From the NCBI RefSeq assembly GCF_051967575.1, contig NZ_JBQCJW010000027.1:1-48404 (forward strand): 48,404 bases of DNA. Reading direction: 5' to 3'. Each line of letters starts with the position of its first letter. Position 1 is the stretch's first letter. The position numbers were made by a program, and so were the translations under genes. The DNA is from Solibacillus silvestris_B. GTDB taxonomy: Bacteria; Bacillota; Bacilli; Bacillales_A; Planococcaceae. Below are positions 8,636 to 19,000 of the stretch, piece by piece. The notes under the pieces are model-generated. The model was not told the origin of the DNA, did no database searches, and saw only the letters and a program-made list of their open reading frames with translations.

Positions 8636-10342
8636 TCATACTTTGAACTTTTGAATCATATCATTTAGTTCTTCAGCCAAAGATGCCAATGATTCGGAAC
8701 TTCCTGTTATTTCTTGCATGGAACTGCTTTGTTGTTGGGCTGTAGCTGAACTTTGTTCAATTCCTGCCGCCGCTTGTTCGGAAGCAGCAGCAATTTCTTC
8801 GCTTGATGCTCTAGCTTTATGGCCGCTTGTTGTAATTTCCGCCAGATTTTCGGAAACTTTTTGTATTCCGCCAATCATATCAGTTATTGCATCATTAATT
8901 GAATTAAAGGCATCGCGGCTTAATTCCATTTGTGTGCTACCTTCTAACACTGTATTATAACCAACCTGTAAAGAATCAACGGTGGATTTTGTCCCTTCTT
9001 GTATACCGTTAATAATATCCGATATTTCAGTTACTGAACTTCCTACCTGCTCTGCTAATTTTCTCACCTCATCGGCAACAACCGCAAATCCTTTGCCGGC
9101 ATCCCCTGCACGAGCCGCTTCAATCGCTGCATTAAGTGCAAGCAAGTTGGTTTGTTCAGCAATTCCTTGAATAACATATACTAATTTTGATATTTCCTGT
9201 GACCGTTGATTCAATCCTTTTACGTTTTCCACTGATGATAAGACAACTTCATTAATTTCTTTCATTCGTTTATCCGAAAGATCCATTTGCGCTTTACCGT
9301 TATTCGATAGATCTAAAACTTTATCAGAAGCTTCTTTCAGCATATCTCTTTCATGATTAGCCTCATTGATTTTCCTGTTTAAATCTTCCATCAGACTCGA
9401 TATTTCAGAAGAATGACTTGCCTGTTGTTCAGAACCAAAAGCCAACTCTTCCATTGTTAAAGCAATTTGTTCAGCACCAATGCCTACTTCGTTTGATGAA
9501 TGAGTCAATTCTTCGCTTTGACTGCTTACAGACTGTGAAACCGATGAAATTTGCGAAACCATATGACGAAGATTATCGCTCATCGTATTAATCGCTGACT
9601 CTAATCGCCCTAGTTCATCTTTTCCCCGCACTTGAAACTTTTCAATAGATAAATCACCATCAGCAATCCGATTACTGACTTCTACAACTTTATTTAAACT
9701 CCGGGCTATTGATCGATTAATGAAGAATACTAGTGTTCCGCCAATAATGATGGAAATTATTATTGCGTATAATAGCACTTGATATGCTAGTTTTGTGCTG
9801 CTTATCGTTTCTTGGACAGCCAAATCGCGATCTTCATTGACAAATAATTTCAATTGCTCTAATAGGGCAATCGTTTCTATTTGAATACTGTCTGTTTTTG
9901 TTTCCAGCTCCAAAAGCCTTTCCGTATCTTCTCGCTTTTTGACATCAATAATTTCCGCAAATAGGTTGTTTATTGAAGCACTGTTAACAATAGCTTGATT
10001 ATATAATGTATTTTGATCCTCGGTATACATTCTTCCTTTTAAATCTGAAATAATTACTTCAATTCTTTCCCTGCGTTCTTCATATTCTTCAATCATTTGC
10101 GGATTATCATTTTGGATATATTTGACGATCCGTATTTGGTTCGCCCGTATTAATGAACCCATTTCCGTAACTTTAATGGCACGATCCCCTCGTTGATTTT
10201 GAACGGAAACATTATCCTCGATTTTTGACAGTAAAAGCGACACAAATATTGCAGAAATCCCAACTAAGGCTATAATGAACCCGAATGTGAACCAGTATTT
10301 CCACCCGACCTTCAAATTTCTCCATTTTAATTTATCTAACAT
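8636..10342 (-). CDS. Methyl-accepting chemotaxis protein (4-helix-bundle type sensor)
   Basis: This 568-residue transmembrane chemoreceptor controls the CheA kinase at the cell pole. The start is placed at 10342, where AAAGGAGA precedes the ATG; an upstream in-frame extension of 19 residues lacks a good site. Layout: TM1 ~16-39, an all-helical extracellular sensor ~40-184, TM2 ~185-208, HAMP ~209-262, then a long coiled-coil signalling domain. The kinase-contact hairpin 'EQTNLLALNAAIEAARAG' falls near 396-413. The C-terminus lacks an NWETF-type CheR tether. The ligand is unknown. It lies next to c-di-GMP genes on the same strand, 104 nt after 10447. Confidence 0.95.
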   Translation of the reverse strand: MLDKLKWRNLKVGWKYWFTFGFIIALVGISAIFVSLLLSKIEDNVSVQNQRGDRAIKVTEMGSLIRANQIRIVKYIQNDNPQMIEEYEERRERIEVIISDLKGRMYTEDQNTLYNQAIVNSASINNLFAEIIDVKKREDTERLLELETKTDSIQIETIALLEQLKLFVNEDRDLAVQETISSTKLAYQVLLYAIIISIIIGGTLVFFINRSIARSLNKVVEVSNRIADGDLSIEKFQVRGKDELGRLESAINTMSDNLRHMVSQISSVSQSVSSQSEELTHSSNEVGIGAEQIALTMEELAFGSEQQASHSSEISSLMEDLNRKINEANHERDMLKEASDKVLDLSNNGKAQMDLSDKRMKEINEVVLSSVENVKGLNQRSQEISKLVYVIQGIAEQTNLLALNAAIEAARAGDAGKGFAVVADEVRKLAEQVGSSVTEISDIINGIQEGTKSTVDSLQVGYNTVLEGSTQMELSRDAFNSINDAITDMIGGIQKVSENLAEITTSGHKARASSEEIAAASEQAAAGIEQSSATAQQQSSSMQEITGSSESLASLAEELNDMIQKFKV

Positions 10343-10446
10343 AATATAAGTTTCTCCTTTATATATAATTATTAATAAGCAACATGCATCAGCCTGCAAT
10401 CCATTTGAAAGAGATCCACCGAATTTTACCTTTTAAATAATTATCA

Positions 10447-12462
10447 CTAGTTTATGGATAAAAATTTATTTTCAGGTTGATTTTTCATCCATTCTTCAAC
10501 CTCGATTACTTTCATTGGTTTTCCATAGAAATGCCCCTGCATCACATGACATCCCAATTGAGTAAATGATTCAACATGCCGCTGATTTTCTATTCCTTCA
10601 GCGATAACCTCGAGCCCAAAGTTTTCCGCCACGAACATAATAGCGCTTATGATTGTACGTTTACTCTGCTTATCTAAATCATCCGTAAATAATCGATCTA
10701 ATTTAATCGAGTCGATCGGCAGGAGCTCAAGTAAACCTATGGAAGAATAGCCTGTCCCAAAATCAGCTATAGAGATTTTTACTCCTAACGATTGAATACT
10801 TTTAAGCTGGAAAATTACATTATCCAAATCATACAATATAGTGGACTTAGTAATTTCCAATTCAAGAAGCTGGGCGTCAAGTTCCATTCCATCCAATATA
10901 GAGGAAACCAATGTCGCCATGTTATCCAGCTGAAAAAGCTTACCGGAAAGTTTTACGGAAACCGGAAGATTTTTCCCTCTTTCCTGCCATCCTCTGATTT
11001 GGATGCATGCTTCGCCCAGTGCCCACCGAGTAATCGGTATAATACTACCTGTTTCTTCCGCGATTGGGATAAACTCGCTTGGAGGGATTGTGCCGAATCG
11101 AGGGTGTTCCCAGCCTATTAATGCTTCAAATCCGCATATTCGATTTTTTTGTACGTCCCATTTCGGTTCGTATTCTAAATAAAATTGCCTATGTTCAAGC
11201 GCTGTTCGTAAATCTTTCTCCAACACCATTCTTCGTTTCTCTTTTATAACCATTTCATCATTGTATATGGAGTATCGGTTTTTCCCTAGCCCTTTCGCCT
11301 TATACATCGCTGTATCGGCCGTTTTTAGAAGAAGAGATGGATCGGACTTATTGATCGAACCAATCCCGATCCCAATACTCGCTGTAATATATAATTCATT
11401 GCCTTGAATGTGATAGGCTTTCTTAACAATTTGCAAAATTTGCTCAGCCAATTGTTTCGCCTTTTTTTCGCTGCACTGCTTTATGATGAATAAAAACTCA
11501 TCGCCCCCAATCCGGAATGCCTGCTGGCCACTTCTTACAAACTGATGCAGCCGAACTCCGACCTCTTGTATTAGCACATCTCCTATATCGTGCCCCAATG
11601 TGTCATTGATCGCTTTAAATTGATCTAAGTCAATAAATAAAACACCGATGTTTTCATTGCCTGCCAGCCTTTCAAAGAAACGATTCATCTCATGTCGGTT
11701 AGGCAAGCTTGTAAGCGCATCCCGATACGCCATTTTTTCCAGCACATTTCGGTCAAAGTACATCGCTCCCCATGAGAAGCTTAAAATAATGAAAATGGTA
11801 ACTGTCACACCGTAAAGCAAAAAAGGATTCATCGGTTGATCATCCGCTATTATCCCAGTATGAGCATGGAATTTTGCTGCTTTCATCCCTGTATAATGCA
11901 TGCCGCATATAGCCATCCCCATTATGACCGCGGATACCCACTTTATCCAACTGGATGAAGATTGGTCCCTGAAGCGAAGAAACAAAAATAATGCTATATA
12001 GGAAGTAATGAAAGCAATGGCTACGGAAAGGAAAATCAAAAAATGATTGTATGATAACTCAACAGGCATAATCATCGCCTTCATGCCAATATAATGCATT
12101 GCCGCAATTCCGATTCCCATAAAAAATCCGCCCAATGCAATATTGTATCTATTTACTTTTCGCGGCATCGTAATAAAAAGCGCAATAAACGATGAAACGA
12201 TACTCGCCAATAGAGAAAGCAATGTAATCCATACATCATATTTCATGCTTATATTTAAATGAAATGCCAGCATTCCAATAAAGTGCATGGACCATATGCC
12301 GCTGCCCATCACAATGGAACCTGAAAGCAGCCAGAAGTATTTATTTTTGCCATTTGCAAAGGTTATTTTTGCTGTAATATTTAATGTAGAATACGATGCT
12401 AAAATCGCTACGATTATTGAGAGCATAACAATATAGTAATTATAATTACCTTCAAGAATCAT
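10447..12462 (-). CDS. MHYT-GGDEF-EAL protein: diguanylate cyclase with degenerate EAL domain
   Basis: This 671-residue membrane protein would make cyclic di-GMP. Residues 1-235 form a seven-helix MHYT sensor with three motifs (MHFIGM 59-64, MHYIGM 122-127, MHYTGM 188-193), a family proposed to bind a metal and sense O2, CO or NO. The GGDEF domain (~240-405) has an intact signature at 319-323 and the metal-binding 'FIDLD' near 276-280. It lacks an upstream RxxD inhibitory site. The EAL domain (~415-655) keeps E446, E536, D567, K587, E622 and Q642. It has lost the catalytic Asn (K504), the loop-6 Glu (K539) and the first Asp of DDFG (A566), and the usual YQP reads Y-E-P. It is therefore probably a cyclase whose phosphodiesterase half is inactive or regulatory. 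It follows the HD-GYP gene by 23 nt, likely as an operon. Confidence 0.93.
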   Translation of the reverse strand: MILEGNYNYYIVMLSIIVAILASYSTLNITAKITFANGKNKYFWLLSGSIVMGSGIWSMHFIGMLAFHLNISMKYDVWITLLSLLASIVSSFIALFITMPRKVNRYNIALGGFFMGIGIAAMHYIGMKAMIMPVELSYNHFLIFLSVAIAFITSYIALFLFLRFRDQSSSSWIKWVSAVIMGMAICGMHYTGMKAAKFHAHTGIIADDQPMNPFLLYGVTVTIFIILSFSWGAMYFDRNVLEKMAYRDALTSLPNRHEMNRFFERLAGNENIGVLFIDLDQFKAINDTLGHDIGDVLIQEVGVRLHQFVRSGQQAFRIGGDEFLFIIKQCSEKKAKQLAEQILQIVKKAYHIQGNELYITASIGIGIGSINKSDPSLLLKTADTAMYKAKGLGKNRYSIYNDEMVIKEKRRMVLEKDLRTALEHRQFYLEYEPKWDVQKNRICGFEALIGWEHPRFGTIPPSEFIPIAEETGSIIPITRWALGEACIQIRGWQERGKNLPVSVKLSGKLFQLDNMATLVSSILDGMELDAQLLELEITKSTILYDLDNVIFQLKSIQSLGVKISIADFGTGYSSIGLLELLPIDSIKLDRLFTDDLDKQSKRTIISAIMFVAENFGLEVIAEGIENQRHVESFTQLGCHVMQGHFYGKPMKVIEVEEWMKNQPENKFLSIN

Positions 12463-12485
12463 TTTATTTCACCCCAAATCTATTT

Positions 12486-13523
12486 CTAACTCACAATTTG
12501 CTCAATGCATATAGACAAATCCTTACTCATATCAAGAAATTCATTTCCCAGCTGGATAAGCGGACGTGTTGGATCATTCCGATGTATTAGAAGAATTCTT
12601 CCTACACGACCATCAGTAAGTAAGACAGAGTATCCGATTAAACTATTCATTGTTTTTTCAATAAACAATTTAGTTATGACAGGATCTAATGTCGAAAACA
12701 TATTTCTTCCCATTTCAGATAACACTTCGTAAAAAGGGGAGTGATTTCGATATACCCGATTGGAAGTCATTGCATGGAAGACGTCCGCAACAGATACGAT
12801 TCTGCTAAACAGATCAATGTTTTCCTTTCTAATCCCTAACGGATAACCGCTGCCATCCATTCGTTCATGATGTTGAAGGGCAACAAGAGCTTGCCGATGA
12901 TTAATCCCTATCGTTCCTTTTAAGATTTCATAGCCGTAAATCGTATGTTTTTTCATTGTATTAAATTCTTCGGTCGTAAACTTTCCCGGCTTGTTTAAAA
13001 TCTCTTCCGGAATGAACATTTTGCCCACATCATGTAGCAATGCTGCGGTTGTCAGTTGCAGCAATTCCTGTTTTCCGAGTTTCATCCAATTTCCTATCAG
13101 ATTTGAAAGAGCGGCCACCGCAATATTATGACGGTATGTATAATCATCTTTTGCTTGGAGCGCTGCAAATAATGGAAGGAGGTATTTGCTGTCACTAGCT
13201 GCAAGAATAGTTGGTATAGCCTCTTTCCGCAACTGTGCAAGCGGAATTTTCTTTGTAATGCGTATTTCTCCAAATATTTCGCTCACTTGTTTTACTGTTT
13301 CATCAATCATTTTATGATGCTGTGTAAAATCCGATTGAAAGTCTGAAACATTATCAGTTACTTCATCACCGTTTAAGATAATTCCGTTTTCCTCCAAGAG
13401 AATTATGTGATCATAAGTGATAATTGTAGAAACAGGTATTAATAAATCACCTGTATGACTGTAAATATCTTTCCTATTTCTTTTACCAATCACTTTTTGT
13501 ATGTAAAAACTTAATTTATCCAT
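12486..13523 (-). CDS. HD-GYP domain c-di-GMP phosphodiesterase
   Basis: This 345-residue soluble protein would hydrolyse cyclic di-GMP, to pGpG or GMP. Residues 1-110 form an N-terminal region of the type often found before Firmicutes HD-GYP domains. The HD-GYP domain (~115-300) shows 'RHN' (H132), 'LLHDVGK' (H164-D165), 'KKHTIYGYEIL' (H193), 'HHERMDGSGYP' (H218-H219, GYP 226-228) and 'VSVADVF' (D247), so all expected metal ligands are present. The usual 'DALTSDRPYR' segment reads 'HAMTSNRVYR', a small deviation. It starts the likely two-gene operon with the MHYT-GGDEF-EAL gene and is divergent from the PilZ gene, so synthesis, breakdown and receptor genes share one locus. Confidence 0.92.
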   Translation of the reverse strand: MDKLSFYIQKVIGKRNRKDIYSHTGDLLIPVSTIITYDHIILLEENGIILNGDEVTDNVSDFQSDFTQHHKMIDETVKQVSEIFGEIRITKKIPLAQLRKEAIPTILAASDSKYLLPLFAALQAKDDYTYRHNIAVAALSNLIGNWMKLGKQELLQLTTAALLHDVGKMFIPEEILNKPGKFTTEEFNTMKKHTIYGYEILKGTIGINHRQALVALQHHERMDGSGYPLGIRKENIDLFSRIVSVADVFHAMTSNRVYRNHSPFYEVLSEMGRNMFSTLDPVITKLFIEKTMNSLIGYSVLLTDGRVGRILLIHRNDPTRPLIQLGNEFLDMSKDLSICIEQIVS

Positions 13524-13732
13524 CTTTTTTCACTTTCTCCTAATTTTAATAAGGTATTAAGTTCGATTACCGATAACAATCAACCATTCCATATTACCTG
13601 CTTTATCTGTACAAATTCTATACAACCAGTAATTTGGTAGAACTTGCATTAAGAAGTTTGTTAAGAATTTGTATAGATTGCTATGTTCTAATGAAATGGG
13701 TAAAGCATCTTATGCAGAAAGGGGATGAAGGT
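13524..13732. promoter_or_regulatory. Divergent promoter region between HD-GYP and PilZ genes
   Basis: About 209 nt separate the HD-GYP start from my preferred PilZ start. The plus-strand frame stays open back to a TTG at 13634 but looks non-coding upstream of 13700. I could not pick out a convincing promoter. Confidence 0.4.
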
Positions 13733-14398
13733 TTGCCTGATACCGTGTCTGCGACTGAATTTTTTGGAGGGCAATTGTTTGAACTATTAACAGCCGATAA
13801 TGAATTGTTTTTCACACACTTAATAAAGCATGAATCTAATTTGCTTGTCCAAAGACCATTAAACCGAAAAGGCCTCCCCCTAGTTATTGAAAATAGAATG
13901 CCTATCACAGTTTACTTTCATGATATGGAGGGGTTATATTCATTTGAATCGAATATTCAACAGTTTCCCGACTCGCGAATATTAATTGATACGCCATCCG
14001 AAAATTCAATTAAAAAAGCGCAAAGAAGACAGTTTTTCCGGATTCATGTAGCTGTAAAAATGAATATAATATTGCCTGCTTCCAATAATCCGAAACAACT
14101 TGAAACAGTTGAAGTCACCAGCCATGATATAGGCGCAGATGGAGCATCTTTTCTGTTTCCAGAAAAAATAGGAGAGCCCGAAAATTTGATTAACGGGAGT
14201 TTACACATAGAAGTGAACAATATTCAAAAAAATGTAGAGTTCCGCAGCAGAATCGTAAGTGTTATTGAACAGGGAAAACAGTCTTATAGAATTTCTTTTC
14301 AATTCGTCGAAATGAATGACTCCGCAAGATCAATCATTACAAAGTTTTGCATACTTAAACAAATTGAACTTCGAAATAAAATCCGGGATTCGGGATAA
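13733..14398 (+). CDS. PilZ-domain c-di-GMP receptor (YpfA/MotI-like)
   Basis: This ~221-residue protein has the two-domain layout of YcgR/YpfA flagellar brakes. An N-terminal beta domain carries 'MPITVYFHDMEGLYSFESNI'. A PilZ domain begins with 'RRQFFR' (the RxxxR c-di-GMP motif), followed by 'DIGADG' where the consensus is D/N-x-S-x-x-G; the Ser is replaced by Gly. The start is uncertain. The open frame extends to a TTG at 13634, but only the TTG at 13733 has a good site (AAAGGGG, 8 nt spacing), and it gives the normal family length. A chemoreceptor gene follows 48 nt downstream. By analogy with B. subtilis MotI (YpfA) it may slow flagellar rotation when c-di-GMP is high, but that is inference. 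Confidence 0.8.
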   Translation: MPDTVSATEFFGGQLFELLTADNELFFTHLIKHESNLLVQRPLNRKGLPLVIENRMPITVYFHDMEGLYSFESNIQQFPDSRILIDTPSENSIKKAQRRQFFRIHVAVKMNIILPASNNPKQLETVEVTSHDIGADGASFLFPEKIGEPENLINGSLHIEVNNIQKNVEFRSRIVSVIEQGKQSYRISFQFVEMNDSARSIITKFCILKQIELRNKIRDSG

Positions 14399-14446
14399 TC
14401 GTCAACTAGTTGAAAAATAATATTAATAAGAAAGAAAGAGGTAGCA

Positions 14447-15982
14447 ATGTTAAAGAAAAAAAACCACTTAATGCTCTATTATTCGACTTTAGTCGTTGTA
14501 TTTTCATTATTCATTCATTTTATGCATAGAAATATCGGATGGCTTGATACATACCTAATGATTTCTTCCTTCAAGGCCGTTGAAACAACCGGTATGAACA
14601 TTGCCTTGAATCTCCTCATGGCTTTGCCCGTTATTTTACTCATCATAACAGGCGCCACCCATTGGAAAAACGGTTCGCAAAAAATCATTTCCTGGATGAT
14701 CATGTTCACATTAACTGCCGGGAGTATATCAATCATAGCTGGCGGCGATGGCATGGTGGAATATCATTTTTCCATTTTCATGGTATTGGCCAGTCTTGCC
14801 TATTTTGAAAATATCCGTTTAATTATTGTCAGCACGCTTATTTTTGCGGTTCACCATCTTTTAGGATATTTTACGTTTCCGCAGCTCCTTTGCGGGACTG
14901 ACAACTATCCATTTTCACTGTTAATGATTCATGCTTTTTTCCTTCTTTCCACAAGCGGGGTCATAATCATTCAATTGACTGCGAGAAAAAAATATGTTCG
15001 CATAGTGAAAAGAAATGAAGAGAAGCAAAGTGATATTATTAAAAATTTAATGGAGCGCATCTCCTCCACTTCACAAGACCTGACTTCCGATGTCGACATT
15101 TTAGAGCATGGTACAACAGCATCTATATCCGCTTCAAATGATATATCGGAAGTCGTATTGGAAATGGTTGATGGAACAGACCGCCAATGGATGGCGTCGC
15201 GAAAAATCAATTCTATTTTGGATGATATTATGATGGATGTGCAAAAAATTATCGAGCAAACAAAATATGCCGTCACATCCTCGGAACATACGGAGCTGAA
15301 GGCAGCAGAAGGAAAGAAAAGCATGCTTGAAACGAAAACAGTGATGGGAAGCATTTCCGAGGCGGTAAAACTTATGCACCAGGTGACGGAGAAATTTGAG
15401 CAAAGCTATCAGCATATCCACGAAACTCTCTCACATATTAATAAAATCACTGATCAAACGAATCTTTTAGCATTGAATGCAGCGATTGAAGCGGCTCGCG
15501 CGGGAGATGCCGGCAAAGGTTTTGCCGTCGTTGCCGAAGAGGTCAGAAAGCTTGCAGATCAATCTCAAAATTATGCAATTGAAATTGAAAGTGCATTAAC
15601 AGAGCTATTGAACGATACAGGGCAAATGAACAAGGTGATGATGATGGGGAAAGAGCAGGCGGATGTTGGTGTTTATCAGGTCAATTTGACGGGCGATCTG
15701 CTTGATCAAATTGTTGCAAATATTAGCCATGTAAACAACGAGACGATTAATTCTTATAAATTGTCGGAATTGATAGGCGCGAAAATGACTGAAATCCAGC
15801 AATCATTAATGGAAATGAACAGTGTCGTAGCGTCGAACAAAACAGGAATAGAAAACATTTCGGCCGCCTCCGAAGCACAGCATGTATCGTTTGCAAATAT
15901 TAATCGCATTACGCTAGGCTTAAAAGAATTATCAATGCTGTTAACAGAACAAATAGAAAATGTAAAAAAGGATATTCGTTAA
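14447..15982 (+). CDS. Multi-pass membrane methyl-accepting chemotaxis protein without HAMP
   Basis: This 511-residue chemoreceptor has an unusual sensor. Residues 1-185 contain about six membrane helices instead of the standard two helices around an extracellular domain. Histidines lie in or near helices, as in 'MVEYHFSIFMVLASLAYFEN' and 'IFAVHHLLGYFTFP', which could bind a metal or heme. That is inference. No HAMP domain is recognisable, and the last helix runs straight into a coiled coil. The kinase-contact hairpin 'DQTNLLALNAAIEAARAG' lies near 337-354. GAGGTAG precedes the ATG. Because it sits 48 nt after the PilZ gene on the same strand, the two are probably co-transcribed, which links taxis to c-di-GMP read-out. 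Confidence 0.92.
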   Translation: MLKKKNHLMLYYSTLVVVFSLFIHFMHRNIGWLDTYLMISSFKAVETTGMNIALNLLMALPVILLIITGATHWKNGSQKIISWMIMFTLTAGSISIIAGGDGMVEYHFSIFMVLASLAYFENIRLIIVSTLIFAVHHLLGYFTFPQLLCGTDNYPFSLLMIHAFFLLSTSGVIIIQLTARKKYVRIVKRNEEKQSDIIKNLMERISSTSQDLTSDVDILEHGTTASISASNDISEVVLEMVDGTDRQWMASRKINSILDDIMMDVQKIIEQTKYAVTSSEHTELKAAEGKKSMLETKTVMGSISEAVKLMHQVTEKFEQSYQHIHETLSHINKITDQTNLLALNAAIEAARAGDAGKGFAVVAEEVRKLADQSQNYAIEIESALTELLNDTGQMNKVMMMGKEQADVGVYQVNLTGDLLDQIVANISHVNNETINSYKLSELIGAKMTEIQQSLMEMNSVVASNKTGIENISAASEAQHVSFANINRITLGLKELSMLLTEQIENVKKDIR

Positions 15983-15989
15983 TATTAAA

Positions 15990-16025
15990 AAACAGGGAAT
16001 GAAAATATTCACTCCCTGCTTTCAA
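15990..16025. terminator. Terminator between convergent chemoreceptor and hybrid kinase genes
   Basis: Stem CAGGGA-AT-GAA / TTC-AC-TCCCTG (15993-16018), preceded by A's and followed by CTTTC. It could act in both directions between the convergent genes. Confidence 0.7.
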
Positions 16026-16060
16026 ATATTAATCTGCTGCTCCACGCTTAATTGGTCCAG

Positions 16061-19000
16061 CTATCGTTTCATAATACGGAACGAGACAGTCGTGCCTTCA
16101 TGCAATTGGCTATCAATTTGAAGCCCTTCACCGAAAAGCTGTTTAACACGATGATTCGTATTGGCAATGCCAATCCCTTGTTCGTGCTTATATGGCCTCG
16201 AAAGAACTTCCTCAATTTTATTTGCAGTCATGCCGATACCATTATCTTTAATGGAAATGATATCGTATTCATCATGATTCACTACAGATATTGTAACTTT
16301 CCCGCCTTCCGTTTTTTTGAATATGCCATGATTTACCGCATTTTCGACGATTGTTTGGATAGATAAAGGCGGCACAAGTATTCCTTGCAAATCCTCCACA
16401 TTCCAGGAAACTTCAAGGCGATTTCCAAATCTTGTGCATTCTATGAAAAGATACGAACGAACAAGCTCAAGCTCATCGTCTATCGGGATGAGGCTTTTAA
16501 TATTGTTCACATTAAAGCTTCTGCGCAAGTAATTTCCGAACTCGTGCAGCATATCAACCATATGCGATGGATTCAGCTCACCTAAAGATGCGATTGAATT
16601 TAACGTATTATAAAGAAAATGAGGCTTGATTTGGGCTTGTAAATAAGCTGCTTCTAAACGCAGCTGCTCTTTCATTGCCTGTTTTTGTGCAAGCAGCGCA
16701 TGAACCCTTGCACGTAATTCAAGTGCATTCGCTGGTTTCGAAACATAGTCGTTTGCCCCGGCAAGAAAGCCTGCATAAACATCTGATGGCTGGGTTCTCG
16801 CAGTCAATAATAAAATAGGCAGTTCCATAATTGTATAATGCACGCGAATTGCCTTGCATAATTCATATCCTGACATTTGCGGCATCATCACATCTGCAAT
16901 AATAAGATCCCAATTTTTAGACTCGATTTCTTTTAATGCACCTTCCCCACTTTCGGTTGTATGCACATTATAAAGCTTCCCAAGAATATTGCTGATCACC
17001 TTTAAGTTAATCGGATCGTCATCGACAATAAGAATACTGCCTTTTCGCGTTGTCTTTTGATCATCAATCGGTAATTGCTGTTCGACGACAGTAGACGTTT
17101 CGGCAGGCAAAGAATACTCAACAGATGCCGCAGCTTCATTCTCCGCAAAAATTGTTGTGCTTTCCACCAATGGTAATGTGAAAGAAAAGGTTGTCCCTTT
17201 GTCAATTTCCGACTGCACCGCGATCGTGCCTCCATGAAGTTCAATTAACTGTTTGGCTATGCTTAAGCCAAGCCCGATCCCATCCCGGTTAATATTTTCT
17301 GAACGCTCATAACGCAGGAAAATACGATTGATTTCATCTTCATTCATTCCTATGCCTGTATCGCGAATGAAGATTGTTGCTGCTTTTTCGTTATGGCTTG
17401 CACTAATTGTAATGCTGCCTTCATTCGTGAATTTGACCGCATTATGAAGCAAATTGAACATAATTTGGACTAGCCTGCTTTCATCAGCACAGACAGGCGG
17501 GAAAGAGGCCGAAATAGTTGAGGTGATATTCAGCCTGCCCGTATTATTTATGAAATGGATCATATCAATAACGCCATATGTCACACTATGTATTTGAAGC
17601 GCCCTTTGCTTTAATTGGATACGCCCTTCTTCCAATTGGTTAATATCCAGTAAATCGTTCAGCGTAAAGACCATTCGATTGCCGATTTGCAAAAGCAATT
17701 CTAGATTTTCTTTATTTTTATCGGACAGCTGCGATGCTTCCGTTTCCAAAACCGTTTGGGCGATGTTCAGCATACCATGCAATGGATTACGCAATTCATG
17801 TGATGTATTGGCAAGGAAAATGTCTTTCTGAACATCCACCTTCACTAATTTATTATATTGTTCCTTATTTAACCGAATCAATTTAATATGGCGCCTTATA
17901 AGCAGCAGCACAATGACAATAATGGAAACAATATAATCAAATGGATAAAAGGGTATGTTTACGACAAGGGTTTTGATTGCCGTTCCCCAAGCACTGTTTG
18001 ACAGGAAGCAAATCAAATATAAAAGGATAAACACGCCATCCATATCCCCTTTTATAATCGCAGAAACCGTGGGGATCACGAGCTGAACGGCGATAAAGCC
18101 AGCATAAATAATGAGTATCAGCTTCATAGGCGTATAATGTATAGCCGATGTTGTCATTAATATCAATGATAATGGAATGAAGAGAATATATAATGCATTC
18201 GAAATTTTCGACTTGATTTTATAAAGTTCACTGACGGATTTTAATGTTAAAAGGAGCAAACCGATCAGCAGCACTATCAGTAATTTAATATAAAGCGCGT
18301 TTTCTATAGGAAGATCTAATAGCACATTATCATCAATCAAAATAAGGAATCCATTAAAAGCGAGCAATAGGCTAATATAGAGCAGCTCTTTTTCGTATTG
18401 CCCTCTTCCAACGAAGAAAATTACGATTGCATAAAAACTATGCAAAAAAAAGATCATACTAGCAAGCAGTTGCAATGATTGTGATAAGTTTGCCCCGTTC
18501 GAGATTGCCGTTTGAAGCCCGAAGTAGACGGAACCTTTCAATCCGCCTGAATTAATGCTGTCAAAATTGGATAGTTGGATAACTAACTCAATTTCATTGG
18601 CATCCGTCGAAAATACCGCCGTCATCGGGCCTTGTTTTTTTATTTTTTTTGAAGGTTGTTTATCCGCGAAGTTCTCTGAATTAATTAATTTCCCATTAAC
18701 ATAAATACTTGCATATGCCCCGAAATCGTTCAATTGAAAGCCGTAGATTGTTTCTTTTTGCTGGGGGGGCAGTAAAATTTTGAGCCTGTAGGAACCATAG
18801 CCTATTGCTGATTCATCTAGTGCGCCCAATTCTTTTTTCCAGTTTCCGGGCACTTGTATGTATTGTCGTTCGCTTATATTTGCCGGCTCTTCGTCAATAA
18901 TGAACATAAAGGGATAAAATTCCCATTCACCGTTCAAAAATATTATTTCATCTTCCTTCAAGGTTTCGTTGCGTAAATCGACAATTCCCGTTTCGGCATT

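Noticed and set aside
10343..10446. Sigma-D promoter for the chemoreceptor at 8636
   Set aside because: A TAAA is present, but no GCCGATAT-like -10 lies at the right distance.
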